DNA of 64,000 nucleotides from JBFMFR01 sp040752025 (lineage in GTDB: Bacteria > Chloroflexota > Anaerolineae > Anaerolineales > UBA4823), in NCBI GenBank assembly GCA_040752025.1, contig JBFMFR010000005.1, positions 124,001 to 188,000 on the forward strand. The letters run 5' to 3'. Shown here piece by piece: positions 45,072 to 53,324 of the stretch; position 1 is the first letter of the stretch, and each line of letters starts with the position of its first letter. The notes under the pieces were generated by a model. The model searched no databases and was not told the origin of the DNA. It worked only from the letters and a program-made list of their open reading frames with translations. The position numbers and the translations under genes are program-made.

Positions 45072-46406
45072 ATGAACAAGAAATTTTACTACCCTGTGAT
45101 CCTGGCGCTGCTGGCAATGCTCGTCGCCCTGCCCGACAGCGCCCTGGCGGCAGGTAAACCTATTAGCGAATGGTTCCTGGTCAGCCATGCACCCGAAATC
45201 GAACGCCAACCGGCCGTAGCCTACAACAGCCAGCGCAACGAATACCTGGTGGTGTTCTACAACGATCGCCCGGGGCGAGACGATGACGACATCCGCGCCG
45301 AGCGCATCTCAAAAAATGGCAAGCGTCTCGGAGGCATCTGGGTCTCTGCCGGTTTAGGCGCCGAGCGTCGCAACCCGGACGTAACCTATAACCCCCAACT
45401 CGACCAATACCTGGTAGTCTGGCAGCACGATGATCCCAATAACACCCAAGTCAACATCCGCGGCCAACTGCTCAAGTATGATGCTGCGGGGAACCTGATG
45501 AAGTTTGGCCCCGAGATTTGGGTCAATGTGGCTGGCAGTGGCGGCTGCTCCGTGAACTGTTACGCCAGCAAACCCGCTGTGGCGTATGCTAACGCCGCCA
45601 GGAAATATCTGGTGGTCTGGGAAAACAAAGAAGCCTTCAATGTCTCGAGCGATATCTTCGCCCAGGTTCTGTTGGAGAACGGAGCTCGTTGGAGTGTCAC
45701 CTATCCGTTGGCCAGAGGCGCCTGGGGTTACAGCCACAGCAACCCCGACGTGGCCTACAATCGCAGCGGCAACGGCTTCCTGGTGGTTTGGGAACAACTG
45801 AACAAGGATTCAGAGTCTGTCCCTGTTCCACATACCGATATCTACGGCCTGATCGTGGATGGTGGCGGCCCGATCGTATCCAGCCCGCTCCCGATCATGA
45901 GCAGCAGTTCGTACAGCGAGGCCAATCCTTCCGTCGCCGCTATCCCCCTGGTTGTTGTCGAAGGCGTGCAAACCAAAGGCCAGTTCCTGGTGGCCGCCGA
46001 GTTCTACGACCCTCGGGATGGTCGTGACGCCAGCGATATCGCCACCATCCTGGTCAACGCCAACGGCAGCCTGGGCGGCAGCGGCGGCTACGGCGGGCCA
46101 GGCACGCCCTTCATCCTCCGCAACCTCTTTGCACCCGATATCAACCCGGTGGTGGCCGGCAGCGAAGGCCTCAACCAGTTCCTGCTGATCTGGTCGACCT
46201 ACTTCGGAGAGCGATACCCCGTCCCCACCCTCTGGGGCCAGACCTTCGACACCCTCACGGGCGCTCCGCATGGCAATATTGAACCGCTAGGCGCACCTTT
46301 CCCCACCTATCCGGCAGTCGCCAGCGGGTCAAGCGGCGACTTCCTGGTGACCACCACCATCCCTGGTGACTGGGAGATCTTCGGCTCGCTGTGGGGCATC
46401 CCATAA
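45072..46406 (+). CDS. Secreted seven-repeat beta-propeller protein, copy 1
   Basis: A 444-residue exported protein with signal peptide (1-~27, ending ALAAG). Seven repeats of about 50 residues follow the pattern P-x-V-A-Y-N-x(6)-Y-L-V-V-W (for example PAVAYNSQRNEYLVVF, PDVAYNRSGNGFLVVW, PVVAGSEGLNQFLLIW), as expected for a seven-bladed propeller. Two cysteines (GGCSVNCYA) may form a disulfide. No catalytic motif is seen; an adhesive or binding role is possible. GAAAGGAG precedes the ATG. It is a tandem paralogue of the next gene. Confidence 0.75.
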   Translation: MNKKFYYPVILALLAMLVALPDSALAAGKPISEWFLVSHAPEIERQPAVAYNSQRNEYLVVFYNDRPGRDDDDIRAERISKNGKRLGGIWVSAGLGAERRNPDVTYNPQLDQYLVVWQHDDPNNTQVNIRGQLLKYDAAGNLMKFGPEIWVNVAGSGGCSVNCYASKPAVAYANAARKYLVVWENKEAFNVSSDIFAQVLLENGARWSVTYPLARGAWGYSHSNPDVAYNRSGNGFLVVWEQLNKDSESVPVPHTDIYGLIVDGGGPIVSSPLPIMSSSSYSEANPSVAAIPLVVVEGVQTKGQFLVAAEFYDPRDGRDASDIATILVNANGSLGGSGGYGGPGTPFILRNLFAPDINPVVAGSEGLNQFLLIWSTYFGERYPVPTLWGQTFDTLTGAPHGNIEPLGAPFPTYPAVASGSSGDFLVTTTIPGDWEIFGSLWGIP

Positions 46407-46528
46407 TCCCTTGCGCTTCGCACTAAGTTGCACAGCCATTCCCCTCCCGAAAGCACGCCAAACCCGGCCTGCGAACCCTCGGGAGGGGAAACGTTTATTT
46501 CCCCATTAACCAACCACTTATCCTCATT

Positions 46529-46694
46529 TTTCGACCGCTTACCCGTAAAACCCCCTTTTCGGAGCCGAATTTGCTACAGTAGAAGTGCAAGACCCCTGTC
46601 ATCGAAAACACCGCCGCATCCTCCACTTCCAAAAACCCGAAATATCCGTGCGATCCGTGAAAATCCGTGTACTTTTTCTAAAAGGAGCAAACTG
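46529..46694 (+). repeat. Duplicated leader of propeller gene 2
   Basis: Second copy of the leader found at 44905-45071, with the same TTTGCTACAGTAGAAGTGC block, the triple ATCCGTG repeat (46643-46671) and the ribosome-binding site. The coding region upstream stops at 46406, so the duplicated unit includes the regulatory DNA. Confidence 0.75.
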
Positions 46695-47966
46695 ATGAAC
46701 AAGAAATTCTTCTACTCTTTGGTTCTGGCGCTGCTGGCAGCGCTAATGATCTTCCCGCACAGCGCCCTGGCCGAAGGCACTCGCCTGGGCGGCTGGTTCC
46801 CGATCTCCATCCAACCCGAAAACGAAGTGCGCCCGGCGGTGGCTTACAACAGCCAGCGCGGCGAATACCTGGTCGTGATGTACTTCGATCGCCCCGGCAA
46901 TGATGACGTCCGCGTCGTACGCCTCTCCCGCCACGGTTATATCCTCAGCAATGTCTGGGTTTCGGCTGGCCCTGGCGCAGAGCGGCGCTTCCCGGATGTG
47001 GCCTACAACGTGCAGCGCGACGAATACCTGGTGGTCTGGGAGCACACCATCCCCCCCAGCGGCTTTACGCCCGAAATGACCAGCATCCGCGGCCAGCGCC
47101 TGACCGGCGCCGGAGCCCTGCTGGGCGGCGAGATCATCATCGCCGACCCCGGCGCGACCGGGTACGTCGGGAAACCAGCCGTCGAGTACGCCTACACCTC
47201 CAACAAATACCTAGTGGTTTGGGAGCACCACACCTCCGGCAGCATTTCCACGGACATCTACGCCCAGGCTTTGTGGAGCGATGCCACCCTGGATGGCGGC
47301 AGCACCTGCCTGGCGCAAGGCGACTGGAGCTACAGCTACAGCAACCCCGACCTGGCCTACAACCGCCGGGGCAACAGCTACCTGGTGGTCTGGGAGCGTC
47401 TGGATAAGAACGCCGCCATCATCGACATCTTCGGGCGACTGGTACACGGCAGCGGCGGACCCATGCCCGGCACCCTCGAGATCATGCGCGTCTCCACCAG
47501 CCAGACCAACCCCTGCGTGGCTTCCATCCCCACCGCCACCCCCACCGGCCAGTTCCTGGTAGCCTGGGAGATGCAGTACACCCCCACCGATAAAGACATC
47601 ATGGCTCGCCTGGTCAACGGCGATGGCAGCATGGGCAGCAACGCCCAATACTACGCTTCCGTCAACAGCTTGTCCGAGACCAGCCCGGCCGTGGCCGGCA
47701 GCGAAGATGGCCAGCAGTACCTGCTGACCTGGTCGCGGCCCAACCCTGTCCTGGGCACCAGCGTCTACGCCCAGACGATCAACACTGCTGGCCAGTCAGA
47801 CGGCGATACCCTGGAATTGGGCGGCCTGCACTCCACCTACTCAGCCGTCGCCAACGGGCCTAGCGGCGACTTCCTGGTCGCCACCGAGTTCGCCGGCAAC
47901 GGTTGGGACGTGGTTGGCTGGTTGTGGGGCACGCGCACCTACATCCCCCTGGTGTTCAAACGCTAA
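46695..47966 (+). CDS. Secreted seven-repeat beta-propeller protein, copy 2
   Basis: A 423-residue exported protein with a signal peptide (MNKKFFYSLVLALLAALMIF, cleaved near ALAEG) and seven repeats like those of copy 1 (PAVAYNSQRGEYLVVM, PDVAYNVQRDEYLVVW, PDLAYNRRGNSYLVVW and so on). Unlike copy 1 it ends in TYIPLVFKR, similar to the LYLPLV tail of the beta-helix protein at 3012-4598. AAAGGAG precedes the ATG. Function is unknown. Confidence 0.75.
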   Translation: MNKKFFYSLVLALLAALMIFPHSALAEGTRLGGWFPISIQPENEVRPAVAYNSQRGEYLVVMYFDRPGNDDVRVVRLSRHGYILSNVWVSAGPGAERRFPDVAYNVQRDEYLVVWEHTIPPSGFTPEMTSIRGQRLTGAGALLGGEIIIADPGATGYVGKPAVEYAYTSNKYLVVWEHHTSGSISTDIYAQALWSDATLDGGSTCLAQGDWSYSYSNPDLAYNRRGNSYLVVWERLDKNAAIIDIFGRLVHGSGGPMPGTLEIMRVSTSQTNPCVASIPTATPTGQFLVAWEMQYTPTDKDIMARLVNGDGSMGSNAQYYASVNSLSETSPAVAGSEDGQQYLLTWSRPNPVLGTSVYAQTINTAGQSDGDTLELGGLHSTYSAVANGPSGDFLVATEFAGNGWDVVGWLWGTRTYIPLVFKR

Positions 47967-48101
47967 CCCGCAAGAGAAAATTACCTGAATGGACGAAACG
48001 GCTGGCTGCAACATCCATAACCCGCCGTTTCGCCCTTCTAAAAACGGTTACAATAGTTCCTGGAGCACCGATAGATTATGTAAGCCTGGCGGAGAGAAGC
48101 G

Positions 48102-49598
48102 ATGAACAACTCTCAGCATACGCGCAAGCCCCTGATACGAAAAATCTTACTCCCGGCGGCCACACTGCTGCTCTCCCTGGGACTGGCCGCCTGGGAGCTT
48201 TACCTGCGCCGCGTCTTACCCTTCCCACCTTTATCCCCCTCGGACCTGTTCCAGTTCCGTTTCGAGCCCTACCAGATCGGCATCGCCGTCAGCACCTTCT
48301 TCATCCCGCTCTTCATGCTCTACCTGTTCAGCCAGACCCGCCTGTTCCAGCAAATCCTCACCGGCCAGCCGCTGCCCCACCGCCATCTCAAATTGGTTGC
48401 CATCCTGGGGGTGATCCAACTGGTAGCCTCTTCCATCGAGCATCAAATTTTCCAGCGGGACCCGGACATGTACATGCTCGGCCTGCTGCTGGTCATCGCC
48501 GCCGGTCTGCTGGGCGGCTGGCGGGCCGGCCTGGGCCTGGGCCTGGTCAGCCTGCTGGTCATCGGCGCTTACGCCACCTGGGACAGTTGGGTTTTCCTTC
48601 GCGCCCTGCCCCCCACACCGCCGGAGTTACCCTCTCCAGCCGCCTGGATCGAGTTCATCCTGGCCGCCAGGATCGCTCCCCTGTACCTGCACTATGTGCG
48701 CGCCCTGCTGCCCATCTGGGTGGGCATCGTCACCGGTGTCTACGCTGAACTGTCAGGCAGTCGCCGCTTCGAACCACTGTGGGCCTGGCTGCTTGGCACC
48801 CTGCTCGGCATCGGCTCCGCTTACTTGCTGGCCCTCATGGCGGAAGGGCCCGACTTCCTGATCGGCTTCATGCTGCCCACGGCCATGGCTTCCGGCCTGG
48901 CCACCCTGGGAGTAGCCCTGCTGATCCGCAACCTGCAGGCTGAGATCAATCGCCGCAAGGCCGACCAGGCCGAGTTGGCCCAGGCCCAAGCCGAACTGCG
49001 CGCCCTGCGCGCCCAGATCAACCCGCACTTCCTCTTCAACGCCCTCAACACCATCCGCTACTGCGTGCGCACCAACCCGGAGTCCGCCCGCCAGTTGTTG
49101 CTCGACCTGTCGGAGGTCTTCCAGCACATCCTGCGCGCCGGTGATTTCGTCCCGCTGCGCGCCGAGATCGAGCACGTGCAGGCTTACCTGGCCCTGGAGC
49201 AGGCCCGCCTGGGTGAGCGCCTGTCCGTGCAATGGGCGCTGCCCCCCGGAAACGGCAGTTGGCAGGAACAGCCCGTGCCCACCCTGATCTTGCAGCCCAT
49301 CGTCGAGAACGCCATCGTCCACGGACTGGCGCGCAAATCCGCTGGCGGCACGCTGCGCATCGCCATCCAGCTTGAGGAAGATCACCTGGCCCTGCACGTT
49401 GAAGACGATGGCGTGGGCATACCCTCCGCTCGCCTGGCGGCGGTTCTCGACCCGCAGGATCAATCAATCAAGTCCATCGGCCTGCGCAACGTGGACGGCC
49501 GCCTGCGGGCGCTCTACGGCGAAGCCTTCCGCCTGCAAGTCGAATCGCAGCCCGGCCAGGGCACGCGCGTCGAGATGCGCATCCCAAGCGCCGGTTAG
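48102..49598 (+). CDS. LytS-type membrane histidine kinase
   Basis: A 498-residue sensor kinase with about eight membrane helices in the first 290 residues and a His_kinase/HATPase core. The phospho-acceptor is His309 in QINPHFLFNALN; the N-box is ILQPIVENAIVHGLA and the G-box DDGVGIP and KSIGLRNVDGRL. The partner response regulator gene follows after 20 nt. The stimulus is unknown; LytS family members often sense membrane or sugar status. GGAGAG precedes the ATG. Confidence 0.93.
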   Translation: MNNSQHTRKPLIRKILLPAATLLLSLGLAAWELYLRRVLPFPPLSPSDLFQFRFEPYQIGIAVSTFFIPLFMLYLFSQTRLFQQILTGQPLPHRHLKLVAILGVIQLVASSIEHQIFQRDPDMYMLGLLLVIAAGLLGGWRAGLGLGLVSLLVIGAYATWDSWVFLRALPPTPPELPSPAAWIEFILAARIAPLYLHYVRALLPIWVGIVTGVYAELSGSRRFEPLWAWLLGTLLGIGSAYLLALMAEGPDFLIGFMLPTAMASGLATLGVALLIRNLQAEINRRKADQAELAQAQAELRALRAQINPHFLFNALNTIRYCVRTNPESARQLLLDLSEVFQHILRAGDFVPLRAEIEHVQAYLALEQARLGERLSVQWALPPGNGSWQEQPVPTLILQPIVENAIVHGLARKSAGGTLRIAIQLEEDHLALHVEDDGVGIPSARLAAVLDPQDQSIKSIGLRNVDGRLRALYGEAFRLQVESQPGQGTRVEMRIPSAG

Positions 49599-49621
49599 CC
49601 CGTGCGCCGAGGAGGTTTATG

Positions 49622-50395
49622 ATGAACGTTCTGATCGCCGACGACGAAGCCCCCGCCCGCGCCGAACTGCGCTACATCCTCGAAGCGCTGCTGCCCGAGG
49701 CGGTTTTCTCCGAAGCCACCTACGGCCTGCAAGTCCTGGAACTGGTCGAGGCCGGGCCGCTGGACGTGATCTTCCTCGACATCAACATGCCCGAGCTGGA
49801 CGGCCTGTCGGTGGCCGCCGCCCTGCTGGACGGCCCGCAGCCACCCCTGGTGGTCTTCGCCACCGCCTACGACCAGCACGCCCTGCGCGCCTTCGACCTG
49901 GCCGCCCTGGATTACGTGGTCAAGCCCTTCAGCGAGCGCCGCCTGGCGCAAACCGTCGAGCGCCTGCGCCAGGCCCTGGCCGAGCGCGGCGCCTGGGAGC
50001 AGCGCCAGGCCGCCCTGCGGGGCTACCTGCAAGCCGCCCTGCCGTCCGGCAGCGGCCTGGCCCGCCTGTGGGCCCAGCGCCCTAACGAGAACTGGCTGCT
50101 GCTCGATTACGCCGACATCCTGTGGGTGGAAGCCCAGGAGAAGAAAGTCTACGCCCAGACCGCCGCCGAAAAGCTGGAAGTGCACCACACCCTCAAAGAG
50201 CTCGAGCCGCGCCTGGCGGCCCACCAGTTCGTGCGCGTGCACAAATCCTACCTAGTCAACCTGCAGGCCGTGGCCGAGATCGTCCCCTGGTTCTCGGGCA
50301 ACTATCTGCTGCGCATGCGCGACCCCCAGCGCACCGAAATCCCCCTCTCGCGCCGCTACGCCGGCCAGTTGAAGAAACTCACCGGGTGGAGTTAG
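49622..50395 (+). CDS. LytR/AlgR-type response regulator (LytTR DNA-binding)
   Basis: A 257-residue regulator with a receiver (Asp7-Asp8, phospho-acceptor Asp53 in FLDINMPELDG, Lys in DYVVKPFSE) and a C-terminal LytTR domain (DILWVEAQEKKVYAQ, HQFVRVHKSYLVNLQAV, TEIPLSRRYAGQLKK). Two adjacent ATGs (49619 and 49622) compete; the second has better spacing (6 nt) from AGGAGG. Cognate partner of the preceding kinase. Confidence 0.94.
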   Translation: MNVLIADDEAPARAELRYILEALLPEAVFSEATYGLQVLELVEAGPLDVIFLDINMPELDGLSVAAALLDGPQPPLVVFATAYDQHALRAFDLAALDYVVKPFSERRLAQTVERLRQALAERGAWEQRQAALRGYLQAALPSGSGLARLWAQRPNENWLLLDYADILWVEAQEKKVYAQTAAEKLEVHHTLKELEPRLAAHQFVRVHKSYLVNLQAVAEIVPWFSGNYLLRMRDPQRTEIPLSRRYAGQLKKLTGWS

Positions 50396-50420
50396 CATCA
50401 CCCAGGCCCGGAATAACGGG

Positions 50421-50440
50421 TATAATGCCTGTGAGGCATT
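50421..50440 (+). promoter_or_regulatory. Promoter -10 with overlapping inverted repeat, HEPN/MNT pair
   Basis: TATAAT (50421-50426) overlaps the perfect 7-bp inverted repeat AATGCCT-GTG-AGGCATT (50424-50440), ten bases before the MNT ATG. This layout is typical of an autoregulated toxin-antitoxin operator. No -35 is asserted. Confidence 0.55.
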
Positions 50441-50449
50441 GTCAAAGAT

Positions 50450-50770
50450 ATGGAAAGTGAAATTCTCAATCTGCTCAACGAACTGAGGTTCGGGCTGGCC
50501 GCGATCTATGCCCGCCGGCTCAAGGGTGTCTACCTGTACGGCTCTTATGCCCGCGGAGAACAGGGACCCGACTCAGATATCGATGTATTGATCGTTCTGG
50601 ATCACATCGAACAGTACGGCAGTGAAATCGAACGCACCAGCGCATTGGTAAGCGAGCTATCCTTACAGTACAACTGTTCCATCAGCCGCGTTTTTGTAAA
50701 TCAGGAAAGCTGGCAGCAGGCCGATACCCCCTTGCTGCGAAACGCCCGGGCAGAGGCCGTCCAGGCATGA
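50450..50770 (+). CDS. MNT-type nucleotidyltransferase (antitoxin of HEPN/MNT pair)
   Basis: A 106-residue minimal nucleotidyltransferase with the motif GSYARGEQGPDSDIDVLIV (G-S-x(9)-D-x-D), the metal-binding carboxylates of the pol-beta fold. In HEPN/MNT systems the MNT protein neutralises the HEPN RNase, often by adding AMP units to it. The stop overlaps the HEPN start by 4 nt. Confidence 0.9.
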   Translation: MESEILNLLNELRFGLAAIYARRLKGVYLYGSYARGEQGPDSDIDVLIVLDHIEQYGSEIERTSALVSELSLQYNCSISRVFVNQESWQQADTPLLRNARAEAVQA

Positions 50771-51153
50771 AAGACAGTACATACCAGTTGCTAGAGAAAA
50801 GCCAGCGCGCCATCCAGGCCGCGCAAACCCTGCACGAACACGGTCAAGAGGAATTCGCTCCCGGGCGCGCCTATTACGCCATGTTCTACGCCGCCGAAGC
50901 CCTGCTCAACGAGAGAGATCTGCGCTTCAGCAAACATGGTGGGGTGCATGGCGCTTTTGGAGAACACTTCGTCAAAAACGGCCTCCTGGATTCTAAGTAT
51001 CACCGCTGGCTGCTGGATGCCTTCGATCGCCGGATTGTCGGCGATTATGCCATTCAGGCCACCTTCACCAGCCAGGAAGTAGCCGAGATGATCGGGCAGG
51101 CTATCGAATTCCTTGCTCAGGCAAAACACCTCTTGGAGGCAACCCAAGCCTGA
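50767..51153 (+). CDS. HEPN-domain protein (putative RNase toxin)
   Basis: A 128-residue, mainly helical HEPN protein: RAIQAAQTLHEHGQEEFAPG, RAYYAMFYAAEALLNER and KHGGVHGAFGEHFVKNG match the COG1895-type HEPN partner of MNT proteins. The active site of such toxins is an R-x(4-6)-H motif; the best candidate here lies around DLRFSKHGGVH. Cotranscribed with the MNT gene. Confidence 0.88.
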   Translation: MKDSTYQLLEKSQRAIQAAQTLHEHGQEEFAPGRAYYAMFYAAEALLNERDLRFSKHGGVHGAFGEHFVKNGLLDSKYHRWLLDAFDRRIVGDYAIQATFTSQEVAEMIGQAIEFLAQAKHLLEATQA

Positions 51154-51237
51154 CGGGTTTTGGTAAGACTGCAGCCGGGCAGTGCCTCTGGCAGCCCACG
51201 CGCTGCACCAGACACGGTTCTATGCAAACCCGTCAGG
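51149..51237. repeat. Long-range inverted repeat / possible miniature element
   Basis: The 12-nt arms CCTGACGGGTTT (51149-51160) and AAACCCGTCAGG (51226-51237) are perfectly complementary, separated by 65 nt that can fold further. The left arm overlaps the HEPN stop codon. It may be a terminator for convergent genes, a small mobile repeat or part of the structured region after the kinase gene. Confidence 0.5.
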
Positions 51238-51252
51238 TCTTGAGATCGCGCC

Positions 51253-51277
51253 CCCAGGGATCTGGGCAAAATTTTGC
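51253..51277 (-). repeat. Palindromes downstream of the kinase-lectin gene
   Basis: A 5-bp stem CCCAG-GGAT-CTGGG (51253-51266) sits next to the perfect 12-bp palindrome GCAAAATTTTGC (51266-51277), 41-65 nt beyond the kinase stop on the minus strand. Inverted repeats just after the variable region are a feature of several diversity-generating retroelement targets. Confidence 0.5.
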
Positions 51278-51317
51278 GATTCAGAATCCCAGTACTCCAG
51301 CAGCCAGGATTCCAGGG

Positions 51318-51437
51318 TCATTTTGAGCGGGCGCAGCGGAAGCCGAAGTAATTGTAGGAATCGGCGGGAGCGATCCTGCTCCGGTCGGCCACCCGCAAGC
51401 CCCTCTCATTGTCGTACCACCCACCGCCCCGCAAGAC
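51318..51437 (-). other. Candidate variable region of a DGR target (kinase 3' end)
   Basis: Codons 577-615 of the kinase-lectin gene. The FGE-type scaffold VLRGGGW, RGLR, P, FGFRCAR is interrupted by 14 non-conserved positions (584-586, 589, 594, 596, 598, 599, 601-606) that all end in C or T (TAC GAC AAT GGC GAC AGC ATC GCT GCC GAT TCC TAC AAT TAC), as expected if AAY template codons were mutated at A. A GC-rich tail follows. The template and reverse transcriptase are not in this window, and third-position C is common here anyway. Confidence 0.5.
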
Positions 51438-53165
51438 GCGGGATTCACCCGAGGCAGGGCCAGTCGGGTTATCACGCCGCGAGCTGCCATAAAAGCTCTC
51501 CAGGTACCAGTCCTGCACCCATTCCCAGACGTTGCCGGCCATGTCGTACAGCCCGTAGCCGTTGGGCACATAGCTACCCACCGGACTGGTATCCCCAACA
51601 CAGCCACTCCCGTTGAAATTCGCCTGCTTACAGGTGGGCGCTTCATCCCCCCACGGATACAATTCGTTCTCCAACCCGCCGCGGGCGGCCTTCTCCCATT
51701 CCGCCTCAGTTGGCAGGCGCCCACCGCGCCATTGGCAGTAGGTATCCGCCATCTCCCAGGTCACGTAGATCACCGGGTAATCAGCGTACTCCGGGTTGCC
51801 GTAATAACTACTGCGCGTGTAGGATTTGCTTTCATCAGGCGGGTCACACCTAACAGCCGTCACGCATTCGATGTAACGAGCATTGGTCACTTCGTAAACA
51901 TCGATGTAATAATCATCCAGGTACACTGTGTGCACAGGCTTCTCATCACTATTCCCGCTCTCGCTGCCCATCTGGAACTCCCCAGCCGGGATCAAAACCA
52001 TCGGCACGCCGCCAATTTGCACCGCAGGTGCAGCGGTAGGCAGCGGCGTAGTTGCACTTAGTGGTGTAACTGTTTGTGTGCGCGCGGGCATCACCGGCGC
52101 TTCCGTGGGCACCGGCTTCTGGCTGCTCGCCCACCACACCAACCCCACTACCGCCGCCAGCCCCAAGGCCAGCAGAACCAGTGCGCCTGCCCCTATCTTC
52201 AAGGGTTTCACCTGCCCAGCCCCAGCGCTTTCCGGCGGCTCTGCTAAAACAGCCGTAGCAGCCTGCGGCGCGCTGGCGCTGACCACCTGCGTTGAGCCTT
52301 TGTCTGGCGCAGACAAGGCCGGCGCAGGCGTTTGCACCGGGGTTGGAACTGGCGCCGGGCTGGCTGCCTGCCCCAGCACCGCCTGCAAGTCCGCCACGCT
52401 CTGGAAGCGATCCTCTGGGTCGATGGCCAGCGCCCGGCGCAAGGCCGCCGCCACCTGGGCCGAGATGCCCGGGTTGAGCTGTTCGGCCGGCGGCAGCCGG
52501 TCGCGCCCCACGCGCTGGATGCTCTCCAGCGGCTCCTGCCCGGTCAGCAGGGCGTACAGCGTCGCCCCCAGGGCGTAGATGTCCGTGCGGGCGTCGGTGC
52601 GCCCCTGCCCGTACTGCTCGTGCGGCGAGTAGCCCGGCGTCACCGCCCGCGCCCCCACCGTGGTCTTCAGCTTGGGGTCGTACACCTTGGCGATGCCAAA
52701 ATCCACCAGCTTGACCCGCCCGTCCGGGGTCACCTTGATGTTGGCCGGTTTCAGGTCGCGGTGGATCACCGGCGGGTTCTGGTTGTGCAGGTAGCTCAAC
52801 GCCTGGCACACCTGCCTGATCCAACCCAGGGCCTGCGCCTCGGGCAGCGCTCCGCCGCGCTCGTCGAGCATTTGCTGCAAATCCTGCCCGTCGACGAAAT
52901 CCATCACCAGGTACTGCCCCTGCCCGGCGATGAAGAAGTAATCGTTGACGCGCGGCAAATTGGGGTGCTCCAAATTGGCCAGCAGGCGCGCCTCGCGCTG
53001 GAACTGGCGCTGGGCCTCATCTGTGGCGTCCAGGTTCTCTTTGATAGCGCAGGCGCGTTCCAGCACGGTGTCCCAGGCGCGGTACACCGCCCCGAAACCA
53101 CCCTGTCCGAGCAGCTTGACGATGCGGTAGCGATTGTGCAGGATTTTTCCAGTAGCGAGCGGCAT
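51318..53165 (-). CDS. Serine/threonine protein kinase fused to C-type-lectin/FGE-like domain
   Basis: A 615-residue membrane kinase. Kinase domain ~10-265 with glycine loop GQGGFG (20-25), Lys42, HRDLKPAN (Asp137) and DFG (155-157); Pro/Ala-rich linker; membrane helix ~324-346; then an FGE-sulfatase-like (SUMF1) domain 385-613 outside the membrane (LIPAGEFQMGSE, RLPTEAEWEKAARGG, YDMAGNVWEWVQDW, VLRGGGW). The paired active-site cysteines of true formylglycine-generating enzymes are absent, so this is a ligand-binding C-type-lectin fold. Its C-terminus carries a DGR-like codon pattern. AAAGGGG precedes the ATG. Transmembrane sensing is inferred. Confidence 0.93.
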   Translation of the reverse strand: MPLATGKILHNRYRIVKLLGQGGFGAVYRAWDTVLERACAIKENLDATDEAQRQFQREARLLANLEHPNLPRVNDYFFIAGQGQYLVMDFVDGQDLQQMLDERGGALPEAQALGWIRQVCQALSYLHNQNPPVIHRDLKPANIKVTPDGRVKLVDFGIAKVYDPKLKTTVGARAVTPGYSPHEQYGQGRTDARTDIYALGATLYALLTGQEPLESIQRVGRDRLPPAEQLNPGISAQVAAALRRALAIDPEDRFQSVADLQAVLGQAASPAPVPTPVQTPAPALSAPDKGSTQVVSASAPQAATAVLAEPPESAGAGQVKPLKIGAGALVLLALGLAAVVGLVWWASSQKPVPTEAPVMPARTQTVTPLSATTPLPTAAPAVQIGGVPMVLIPAGEFQMGSESGNSDEKPVHTVYLDDYYIDVYEVTNARYIECVTAVRCDPPDESKSYTRSSYYGNPEYADYPVIYVTWEMADTYCQWRGGRLPTEAEWEKAARGGLENELYPWGDEAPTCKQANFNGSGCVGDTSPVGSYVPNGYGLYDMAGNVWEWVQDWYLESFYGSSRRDNPTGPASGESRVLRGGGWYDNERGLRVADRSRIAPADSYNYFGFRCARSK

Positions 53166-53273
53166 GGGACCCCTTTTCGGGAGATAGGAGTTGCAAGTTA
53201 GAAGTTAGAAGAGCTTCCTGGTGTTTCTTCGTAAATTGTAAGGAAAAAGTAAGCTGGTGTCAAGCCATTGGGG

Positions 53274-53320
53274 TATAATAGGATTGTTTAATCGATTAAT
53301 CAATCGATCAAAGAGGAGAG
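53274..53320 (+). promoter_or_regulatory. Promoter and palindromic operator of the Phd/PIN pair
   Basis: TATAAT (53274-53279) is followed by the perfect 12-bp palindrome TTAATCGATTAA (53288-53299), a partial repeat AATCGATCAA (53302-53311) and the ribosome-binding site GAGGAGAG. Autoregulation by the Phd-type antitoxin is typical and inferred here. Confidence 0.65.
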
Positions 53321-53324
53321 ATAC

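Noticed and set aside
51318..53165. Formylglycine-generating enzyme activity of the kinase C-terminal domain
   Set aside because: The domain lacks the paired active-site cysteines expected near the GGGW segment.
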